A stretch of 15,264 bases of DNA from CAYXDO01 sp964463485 (lineage in GTDB: Bacteria > Myxococcota > Kuafuiibacteriia > Kuafuiibacteriales > Kuafuiibacteriaceae), in contig CAYXDO010000222.1 in the NCBI GenBank assembly GCA_964463485.1, forward strand, positions 1 through 15,264. The letters run 5' to 3'. Position numbers and translations under genes: made by a program. Shown piece after piece: positions 7,167-12,755 of this stretch (the first letter of the stretch is position 1; every line of letters starts with the position of its first letter). The notes under the pieces are model-generated. The model saw only the letters and a list, made by a program, of their open reading frames with translations. It had not been told where the DNA came from and did no database searches.

Positions 7167-7928
7167 CACAAGCCTATCGTGACCCGCGAGCTGTTCGATC
7201 GCGCGAACGAAGCCATGAGCCGGAAGTCGAAGCCGAGAAAACGGAAGCACGACTTCGCGTTCACCGGGCTCATCACCTGCGGGAGCTGCGGCGGGTCCAT
7301 CACGGCGTCGGCCGCGAAGGCGCAGTACGTCTACTACCACTGCGCGGCGAAGTGCGACGCCGTCGCGTACATCCCTGAAGCGGAGGTCAGCAAACAGCTC
7401 GGCGAGCCGCTCCGGCGCATCCAGCTCTCCGAGCAGATCGTCCAGTGGACCCGCGAGGCGCTCATGGAGAGCCACGCCGAGCAGGCGGCGGAGCACACCG
7501 CCGCCGTGGACCGCCTGACGCTGCGGAAGAAGAAGCTCTCGTCCTACATGGAACAGGCGTACCAGGACCGCGTCGAGGGCCTCATCTCCACCGACATGTG
7601 GGAGCGGAAGACGGCGGAGTGGCGCACCGAAGCCGAGGCCGTGGACCGAGAGCTGGCGCTCCGAGGGGAGGCGAGCCACCTGTACGCGGTCGAAGGCATC
7701 AAGCTTCTCGAACTCGCGCAACGTGCCTATTCGCTTTACGAATCCCAGCCACCGCGTGAGCAGCGGGCGCTGCTCGAAATCGTTCTATCGAACTGCGTGC
7801 TGGAAGGCAGAAGTGTCCGGATTTCCTTGCGGAAACCGTTCGACCTCATGCTCGATTGTACGGAAATTGAAAATTGGCGGGCTCTGGTCGCCGATTTTGG
7901 AACCGCGCTGCGGGAGCACGCGGCGTGA
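7167..7928 (+). pseudogene. C-terminal fragment of a large serine recombinase
   Basis: The homology starts abruptly at HKPIVTRELFDRANEAM (7167). It runs through a recombinase zinc ribbon (LITCGSCGGS and YYHCAAKC supply four Cys, the first codon near 7278), then a long charged helical stretch that is the coiled-coil part (WTREALMESHAEQAAEHTAA, DRLTLRKKKLSSYMEQAY), and a C-terminal tail RSVRISLRKPF...ENWR. The Ser-nucleophile resolvase domain and nearly all of the 'Recombinase' DNA-binding domain are missing. An in-frame ATG at 7068 exists, but the codons before 7167 do not look like recombinase and overlap a minus-strand fragment. It cannot catalyse recombination. Its 3' end shares two identical 13-14 bp blocks with the second recombinase at 12756-14078. 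Confidence 0.8.
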
Positions 7929-7983
7929 GGGCGCGTCCCAGGCCTCGTCGTCGTCCGGCTCCGCAGGCTCTACGACGCCCGGG

Positions 7984-8517
7984 TCAAGGCTCGGCAAGCA
8001 GACGGACGACCGTGGCCATTGGGAGGTACATGCGGCGAGGCCAGACCTCCGGCTCAAGCTCGCTGAAACCGAAGTGCTCGTAGAAGTGGCGCGCCTTCTC
8101 ATCCTTGGCGTCTACGATGACCCCGAGGCACCCAACGTCGGTGGCCGCGCCCGCGACGCGGATGAGGGCGTCGACCAGCAGCCGTCCGCCGACACCGCGG
8201 CCCTGGGCTCTTCGGTCCACGGCAAGGCGCCCGACGAGCGCGACGGGCATCGGGTAGCGCGGGAGCCCTGGCCGCTCTTCTTTCGGCAGAGCCTCCCGAG
8301 TGATCTGCGCCATCGAGAGCGTGTAGAAGCCGAGGACGCGCGGGGCGTTCGCGGTCCCTTCGGCCGACCGGAGCACAAACGTCTTTCCGATGCCGCGGTC
8401 GGCGTTCGGGACGGCGTGGCGTCTGAGGAAGTCGTCCAACGCGTGCACGCCGCTGTCGAAGTCCGCCGCCGCGTCCTCGGGCTCGACGTGGGAGGTCTCG
8501 GGCAGGTCCAAGGTCAA
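7984..8517 (-). CDS. GNAT-family acetyltransferase toxin (TacT-like)
   Basis: A 177-residue GNAT protein. Start-region FDSGVHALDDFLRRHA (20-35) and the acetyl-CoA loop RRAQGRGVG (Arg103-x-x-Gly106-x-Gly108), followed by GVIVDAKDEKARHFYEHFGF with Tyr146, match the TacT/AtaT class of toxins. Known members block translation by acetylating aminoacyl-tRNAs; that this one does so is inferred. It starts at TTG (8515-8517), overlapping the TGA of the upstream RHH gene (8514-8516) as TTGA, so the two are translationally coupled. The antitoxin-first order is typical. Length is normal for the family and all key residues are present, so it appears intact. Confidence 0.85.
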   Translation of the reverse strand: MTLDLPETSHVEPEDAAADFDSGVHALDDFLRRHAVPNADRGIGKTFVLRSAEGTANAPRVLGFYTLSMAQITREALPKEERPGLPRYPMPVALVGRLAVDRRAQGRGVGGRLLVDALIRVAGAATDVGCLGVIVDAKDEKARHFYEHFGFSELEPEVWPRRMYLPMATVVRLLAEP

Positions 8518-8885
8518 CGACCTCGGCGTCGCTTCAACGCGCCCCTCAGGGCCGGGCTGGGCTCGGGAGGAGCCGCGTTCAGCCGGTCGACCGTGTCCGC
8601 AGCCGCGGCCGCCAGCGTGAGCTGAGGGCGCTCCGTTGCCCCCCAGTCGACCGTACCAGCGGACTCCAGGCGAACGAGGGTGGGTGTCGCGAACTCCAGG
8701 ACGGCCTTGCGGTCGCTGTCGATGAACGCGAGCCGGTGACCGCGCCGGGTTTCGAGGACGACCTTCTGGAAGAGGGCGACCGCTTCCTCCAGCACCTGGC
8801 TCTTGGAGAGACGGAGCTCGCGCGCCAGCGCGCTCAGGAGCTCGGCATTGGGGTCAGCGAATGTGGCTTCGATTCGGCTCGACAT
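8514..8885 (-). CDS. Ribbon-helix-helix antitoxin paired with the GNAT toxin
   Basis: A 123-residue protein from ATG (8883-8885). The start is fixed by a perfect GGAGG (complement of 8892-8896) 6 nt upstream. Residues about 3-35 (RIEATFADPNAELLSALARE, LRLSKSQVLEEAVALF) follow the beta strand-helix-helix pattern of RHH DNA-binding antitoxins. The middle and tail (EFATPTLVRLESAGTVDWGA, ending in KRRRGR) would wrap the toxin. It differs from the common DUF1778 antitoxins in being longer, with a basic end. The frame could be extended upstream on the minus strand, but that part looks non-coding. By analogy it probably represses its own operon; no operator is obvious. Confidence 0.75.
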   Translation of the reverse strand: MSSRIEATFADPNAELLSALARELRLSKSQVLEEAVALFQKVVLETRRGHRLAFIDSDRKAVLEFATPTLVRLESAGTVDWGATERPQLTLAAAAADTVDRLNAAPPEPSPALRGALKRRRGR

Positions 8886-9098
8886 GATGGACCTCCGAGG
8901 GCAATTCGAGTGTCTTGCGAGGGCAGACGCCCGGTCAAGTGAGGTTGTGCGGAGCGGGCAACCGCTCACCTTCGCGCCACGGCGACCCGAGCCGAGCGCC
9001 ATCCCAGCTCGCCGCGACCCCACGCAGGCCCCCGTTGACCCCACCTTCGACCGTCTTGCTTTAGGACCGGAGCTCGCCGTCCGCGTCTTATGTGAGGC
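8886..9098. promoter_or_regulatory. Divergent region between TA pair and three-gene operon
   Basis: This 213-bp region must hold the promoters of the GNAT/RHH pair (-) and of the 9099 operon (+). On the + strand TTGACC at 9035-9040 is a fair -35 box, with a poor TTTAGG-like -10 about 19 bp on. On the minus strand TTGACC (complement of 8934-8939) lies upstream of the antitoxin SD sequence. Neither pair is strong. Confidence 0.3.
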
Positions 9099-9707
9099 AT
9101 GACGCCGCAGGGACGCTGCCGGGCTTGCCGACTCGCCGGAATGGCGCCGGCCGTTCTCGCCCAAGTCGACAAGCTCGCGATGCAGGGCTGGTCGCCGACG
9201 CTCATCGAGGCGCGCGTGCGGCCGGCGCTCGACGTACTCAACATCAGCGTGAGCGCGAGAAGCATCGAGCGCCATCGCGACCGACACCTCAAGCCGAAGC
9301 TCGCCGCGCCGGCCGCACCCACGAGCTCCGCCGCCGCCGCCGACCGGTTACGCGCTGTGCTCGACCGGCTCGTGGACCGCATCGGCGCGCTCGAACCGCG
9401 TGTGGTGGCGTCAGACGGCTCGTTTGACCTCAAAGCACTATCGGCCCTCGCCTCCCTGGTGAACGCCGCCAAGGGCCTCAGCGAGGCGTTGCGTCGTACC
9501 GCCGAGTCCGAGCAGCGCGTCGGCGAGCTCCTGCGCGCGCACTCCCTCACGCTCGCGCGGAGGCTCAGCGCTGGCCTCGCGCGCTCACCCGACCGAGTGC
9601 CCGCGGCGGGAGATGAGCTCGGTGACGTGTTCATTTCCGCAGTCGATGGCGCGCTCTCCGAGACGTGCACGGCGTGGGGACTCCGACCGGTACGGTGTAC
9701 GCGGTGA
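9099..9707 (+). CDS. Putative DNA-binding protein with CxxC and RHxxxH elements
   Basis: A 202-residue protein, first gene of a coupled three-gene operon. The N-terminus has Cys7-x-x-Cys10, a segment LAMQGWSPTLIEARV like a helix-turn-helix, and SIERHRDRHLKPKL with His59 and His63. The arrangement CxxC...RHxxxHL is seen, from memory, in small phage proteins such as terminase-small-subunit-like or HTH proteins that bind zinc. The remainder is helical, with Leu/Ala heptad-like stretches (DRLRAVLDRLVDRIGALEP, SALASLVNAAKGLSEALRR) that may form a coiled coil. The alternative start at M15 would lose the CxxC. Its stop TGA 9705-9707 overlaps the next ATG as TGATG. I do not know the true family. Confidence 0.6.
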   Translation: MTPQGRCRACRLAGMAPAVLAQVDKLAMQGWSPTLIEARVRPALDVLNISVSARSIERHRDRHLKPKLAAPAAPTSSAAAADRLRAVLDRLVDRIGALEPRVVASDGSFDLKALSALASLVNAAKGLSEALRRTAESEQRVGELLRAHSLTLARRLSAGLARSPDRVPAAGDELGDVFISAVDGALSETCTAWGLRPVRCTR

Positions 9708-9946
9708 TGAGTACGTTGGCGTGCCAGGTGACCCTGCACGGGTCAGCCGCACGGGCCGTCGAGATCATCGCAGCGCGTTCAGCCGTACCGCCGGACGTAG
9801 TCGCGGCCGAGCTCGTCGTACTGGCGCTCGACGTGCTGGCGTCCACGCGACCCGACGCACCCGAGTCCCAGTTCGATTTCGAGATCAGGCGCTTGGTGCG
9901 CCGGACGTTCGAGCGGCGAGATGCCGTTCAGCAGGAGGCACTATGA
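9707..9946 (+). CDS. Small unknown protein, operon middle gene
   Basis: A 79-residue protein from ATG 9707-9709, chosen because it overlaps the preceding stop (TGATG). The frame is open upstream to 9665 but that would overlap the previous gene more. It reads QVTLHGSAARAVEIIAARSA, VPPDVVAAELVVLALDVLA, then a charged end (FEIRRLVRRTFERRDAVQQE). A short strand followed by two helices could be an RHH-like DNA-binding fold, an inference only. Its stop TGA (9944-9946) overlaps the next ATG as ATGA, so it is almost certainly co-translated with both neighbours. Confidence 0.6.
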   Translation: MSTLACQVTLHGSAARAVEIIAARSAVPPDVVAAELVVLALDVLASTRPDAPESQFDFEIRRLVRRTFERRDAVQQEAL

Positions 9947-10629
9947 GCACAAACGACATGTCGCTTAGCCAGGCGCGAGGCGTCCTGCTGCAGGCGGTCC
10001 GCGCGTTCGGTGTCGAGCCCCGGAGCGAGGTTTTCGCCATCGCGGCGCTCGTCGAACAGCCGCTGCGCCATAGGTTCGGCGGCGCCTCGCCGATCTACAT
10101 CGTCGTCGGGCCGGGTTCGAGCGGGCTCGCGCGCGCCATTGGCTACGTGCTCAACGGCACCGACGAGCCCAAGCAGTGCACGACGGAGGCGCGCTTCGAG
10201 ATCATCACGGAGCAGGCTGCCACCGCAGCGGCCGTCGTCATCAAACCACCACCCTGGAAGATCTGCGAGGAGGCCCTTGGGCGGCTCGCCACTGCCCCGA
10301 CCTTCTTCGGAAGGGGACGGAACAGAGGCAAGGTGTTCGGCCGCTGCGTGACCGTGCTGGATCTCGGTGAAGACGAAGACGAGGCCCCGGAGGCTCTGCG
10401 GTGGAAGCTCGTGCGCCTCGTGGCTCCCCGCGGCGGGCGAGCGGCGAACGTCCGTCGAGATGACATCCTGCGCGCGCTGGACGCGGTCGTGGCGGCCTGG
10501 CGCCACCACGCAGAGCCCGAGGGACCTGAGCTGCTGCGGGGCTGGGGACCCTGGAACAGACGCGTGGGTGGCGTGCTCGCGCACGCGGGGCTGGCGCCGG
10601 ATGCGGCCGCGAGGGCGCACCTAGGGTAG
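9943..10629 (+). CDS. Compact protein, possible remote primase/helicase relative
   Basis: A 228-residue protein. The start ATG 9943 is set by AGGAGG at 9933-9938 and the ATGA overlap. Residues 52-70 read IVVGPGSSGLARAIGYVL, the position and shape of a P-loop, except that the invariant Lys of GxxxxGK is Leu. Later parts (FGRCVTVLDLGEDEDEAPEALR, DDILRALDAVVAAWRHHAEP, GWGPWNRRVGGVLAHAGLAP) follow the order of the C-terminus of phage/plasmid primase-helicase proteins: a Leu-Asp strand, a 'P..R' element, a long helix, then a Gly-x-W...W...GVL..AG element. This is a pattern match from memory and weak in sequence. If correct, this is a short variant without ATPase function; otherwise it is an unknown fold. 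Confidence 0.55.
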   Translation: MSTNDMSLSQARGVLLQAVRAFGVEPRSEVFAIAALVEQPLRHRFGGASPIYIVVGPGSSGLARAIGYVLNGTDEPKQCTTEARFEIITEQAATAAAVVIKPPPWKICEEALGRLATAPTFFGRGRNRGKVFGRCVTVLDLGEDEDEAPEALRWKLVRLVAPRGGRAANVRRDDILRALDAVVAAWRHHAEPEGPELLRGWGPWNRRVGGVLAHAGLAPDAAARAHLG

Positions 10630-10731
10630 ACGACAGCGAGAAGCATGCGTGTACCGCCGCGCGTGCTCCGGACGCAGGAATCGCTAGGGCCAGCAGGCTG
10701 CGCGAGCGAGGCCGTCACGTGGCTCGTAATG

Positions 10732-10744
10732 TGTAATGATTACA
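10732..10744. promoter_or_regulatory. Perfect palindrome upstream of the small XRE gene
   Basis: TGTAAT-G-ATTACA is a perfect 6+1+6 palindrome, with an additional GTAATG half-site copy just before it (10726-10731). It is AT-rich against a GC-rich background and lies about 64 bp before the ATG of the XRE protein at 10808. Small XRE regulators commonly bind such sites in their own promoters. Confidence 0.4.
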
Positions 10745-10807
10745 GCGTGTTGCGTCGCATGCGTCGTTGACTTTCGGCGGCTCGTCGCGCAGGCTTCGGT
10801 CGTGAAG

Positions 10808-11023
10808 ATGGTGAAGAAACCCGATATGAGGATCGTTGGAGCCCGGATTCGGTTGCAGCGAAACCTTAGGGGCAAAACTCTGACGCAGCTGGCAGGAGAC
10901 GCCAATCTCGGACTGAATACCCTTTCTTCGATTGAGCACGGCGCGATTTCGCTCGGCCCCACGCGGGCAGCACGGGTCGCGGCCGCGCTCGGGGTCGACG
11001 TCGAAGTCCTCCTGGCGCCCTGA
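10808..11023 (+). CDS. Small XRE-family regulator
   Basis: A 71-residue protein from ATG 10808, the start most consistent with an HTH domain beginning at residue ~10. Longer in-frame starts run up to 10736. The residues GARIRLQRNLRGKTLTQLAG, DANLGLNTLSSIEHG and RAARVAAALGVDVEVLLAP are a complete HTH_XRE (helices 1-5), with the Gln of TLTQLA and IEHG in their usual places. It is almost nothing but the HTH domain, as in phage or plasmid repressors and controller proteins. A palindrome sits upstream. It ends at TGA 11021-11023 and has no clear operon partner. Confidence 0.8.
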   Translation: MVKKPDMRIVGARIRLQRNLRGKTLTQLAGDANLGLNTLSSIEHGAISLGPTRAARVAAALGVDVEVLLAP

Positions 11024-11164
11024 GTTCGCGCTGCCCGGTCCGGCGCTGAGGTGACCCTCGGCGTCGGACCAGGCCGCGTGAGCGGTTCGGGCGGTCACCG
11101 ACAGCGCCCGTCAAGACTGTCGAGGCATCGCGGTGGCTCCCACCGCTGGTCGAAACGCAGGCGA

Positions 11165-11186
11165 CCCCGGCGCTGACACGCCGGGG
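11165..11186. other. 8-bp perfect GC hairpin
   Basis: CCCCGGCG (11165-11172), loop CTGACA, CGCCGGGG (11179-11186). It lies about 140 bp after the XRE gene and 33 bp before the next start. No T-run follows on either strand, so it is a structured element of unknown role, not a clear intrinsic terminator. Confidence 0.5.
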
Positions 11187-11218
11187 CCACGCCGACCAAT
11201 GGAGGCGGCGACCGCGAG

Positions 11219-11893
11219 ATGGTCGCCGTGAATTACATGTTCGATGACTCTACGGGTCCGGTCAAGGACCCATCTGAAGGTCCGCCCGGATCGCCTCTTA
11301 ACATCGTCAATTGCCGCAGCGCCGACAATGACGTCGTGCTGACGACGTCTCAGGGCGAGGTCATCATTCAGGCGCCATCGAGGGACCAAACGCTCGACGA
11401 GCGACTGGCACACCTCGGCACCTTGGTCGCTGATGCCGGCGACATCAACGAGGTCAAGGTGCCCGACGATTTCGTGCGGCCCGTCGATTCCTGCGCATTG
11501 CCGTCGTCGATGGACGAGGCCAGCAAAGAGGACACCTCCCTCATCACCACAGGGAACGGCCCGCCCGGCAGCGTTCTTCCCGCTGGGGGACTCGTTGACG
11601 AGTCCGAGTTGAGCACGGAGGTTGGCGACCCTCCCGTTGTCGAGTCTACCGACAGCCTTCCCAGATACGGCGAGGCTGCACTCATCCTCGGTGGAGAGAC
11701 CTGCCGCTGCGGCGCGCTAGAACCGTCGGTCGTCGTGTGGGGTCCTGGTCGTTCGATTGTGGGATGCCAAGCCTGCCTGCCTGGTCTGCAACTGCGGCCG
11801 CCACCGGTCGTCAGGCGAGAGCGCGGACTCGTCGGAGCGGTCGAGGTCACCGAGGAGTGGACTGGTCACAGGGCGGAAAGGCGGAATGGCTGA
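11219..11893 (+). CDS. Unknown protein with a C-terminal Cys knuckle
   Basis: A 224-codon frame from ATG 11219 to TGA at about 11891. The N-terminal ~145 residues are acidic and Ser/Pro-rich with some beta-like segments (NDVVLTTSQGEVIIQAPS, DQTLDERLAHLGTLVADA). Residues ~162-185 hold CRCG...VVWGPGRSIVGCQAC, a four-Cys arrangement like a zinc ribbon. Its last ~7 codons overlap the start of transposase homology in another frame (from about 11872), so the native C-terminus was probably replaced when the transposase piece arrived. GC bias at third positions is lower than in neighbouring genes, consistent with transfer. I do not recognise a family. Confidence 0.5.
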   Translation: MVAVNYMFDDSTGPVKDPSEGPPGSPLNIVNCRSADNDVVLTTSQGEVIIQAPSRDQTLDERLAHLGTLVADAGDINEVKVPDDFVRPVDSCALPSSMDEASKEDTSLITTGNGPPGSVLPAGGLVDESELSTEVGDPPVVESTDSLPRYGEAALILGGETCRCGALEPSVVVWGPGRSIVGCQACLPGLQLRPPPVVRRERGLVGAVEVTEEWTGHRAERRNG

Positions 11894-12315
11894 AGAAGGC
11901 CAAGAAAGCGCTTCACGCCGGAGACATCCATGAGGTCGAGAGACTCATCTTGAGTCTCGCGCCAACGCCAACGGACGGCAGCGAAGGCGAGAAAAGCAAT
12001 GCGCCCTACTTCACCCGCAATGCCCATCGAATGCGCTACGCTGACTTCAAGCGGAGCAAGCTCGTCATCGGAAGCGGATCCGTGGAAAGTAGCGTCCGCA
12101 GAATCGTGAACCTCCGGATGAAGGGAAACGGGACGTTCTGGAACCGGGAGAATGCAGAAGGCATGCTCCTGATCCGAAGCTACCTAAAAGCCGGTAGACT
12201 GGATGATCTCGCAGATTGGTCATTGCAACAGACCACACCCTGGTGGACTGCTGCGAAGCAACAGCTCTCAGGGCCACTCCCGGAGGCCAGAAGGATACAG
12301 CTAGCTGCCTCTTAA
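11872..12315 (+). pseudogene. C-terminal part of an ISKra4-like transposase
   Basis: In the frame that stops with TAA at 12313-12315, residues from about 11872 read WLKKAKKALHAG, YFTRNAHRMRYADFKRSK, LVIGSGSVESSVRRIVNLRM and FWNRENAEGMLLIRSYLKAG. The IGSGxVES...RMKGxxxFW...AE motif is the C-terminal catalytic region, with the last acidic residue, of DDE transposases annotated as ISKra4/UPF0236-like. The N-terminal ~250-300 residues with the other acidic residues are missing, so it is inactive. Terminal inverted repeats were not seen. The exact IS family is less certain than the transposase call. Confidence 0.7.
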
Positions 12316-12338
12316 ATGGACCGCTCCCGCGGCAGGGT

Positions 12339-12461
12339 AACAGGCTCCGCGTGTACGAATGCCCAGATGGTAGCGGCTGGCACCTCACGAGCTCAGAGGC
12401 GCGGTCGCGAAGGTACTGTCGAGCAGGACCCCCGAGGTCGCGACGTTGCCGCCCTCGGTGA
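12339..12461 (+). pseudogene. Fragment of a small 'YxCP..GWHLT' protein
   Basis: In a frame 24 bp after the transposase stop, the codons read NRLRVYECPDGSGWHLTSSE (12339-12398), then an Arg-rich tail to a stop at 12459-12461. YxCPxCxGWHLTS is, from memory, the core of very short zinc-ribbon-like bacterial proteins. Here the second Cys is replaced by Ser-Gly and there is no start codon in register, so it looks like a decayed copy or 3' fragment. It overlaps the viperin-like frame that follows. Confidence 0.35.
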
Positions 12462-12748
12462 ACTTCCACCTTTGGCAGCCCTGCAATATGCGGTGCAAGG
12501 GCTGCTTCGCGGTCTTCCAGGACGTCAAGTCGACGGTGCTCCCGCGCGGCCACCTGAGGAGGGAAGAAGCGCTCCGCGTCGTCGAGAGGCTCGCGGCCGC
12601 CTTCGACAAGATCACGTTCGTCGGCGGAGAGCCGACCCTCTGTCCGTGGCTCCCCGAGCTCGTCTCGCTGGCCAAGCGGCGCGCACGCACGACGATGATC
12701 GTGACGAACGGCTCTCGACTGACGAACCACGCGCAATGCGACCGATAA
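12446..12748 (+). pseudogene. Truncated prokaryotic viperin (pVip) homologue, radical SAM
   Basis: From TTG 12446, with GAGG 9 nt upstream, 100 codons begin PPSVNFHLWQPCNMRCKGCF. The radical-SAM Cys13-x3-Cys17-x2-Cys20 is intact, followed by RGHLRREEALRVVERLA, ITFVGGEPTLCPWLPEL (the SAM-binding GGEP at 60-63) and TTMIVTNGSRLT. This combination (CNMRCKGCF, FVGGEPTLCPWL, TNGS) is typical of prokaryotic viperins. These antiviral enzymes dehydrate nucleotides such as CTP to chain-terminating ddh forms. The family is ~290-350 residues. Here the sequence departs at residue ~93 into a serine recombinase (from about 12720), so two-thirds of the barrel is missing and the enzyme must be inactive. The start is partly uncertain; the frame is open back to 12374. 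Confidence 0.75.
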
Positions 12749-12755
12749 GGAGGCG

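Noticed and set aside
6847..7182. + strand frame with KVVELAELATAFAGRH
   Set aside because: Antisense to a minus-strand frame with better third-position bias; no family recognised.
8514..9287. Antitoxin frame extended to 257 residues
   Set aside because: The SD-supported ATG at 8885 and the RHH fold starting there fix a shorter gene; upstream residues are low-complexity and overlap the divergent operon.
11165..11186. Rho-independent terminator
   Set aside because: Strong hairpin, but no T-run on either strand.
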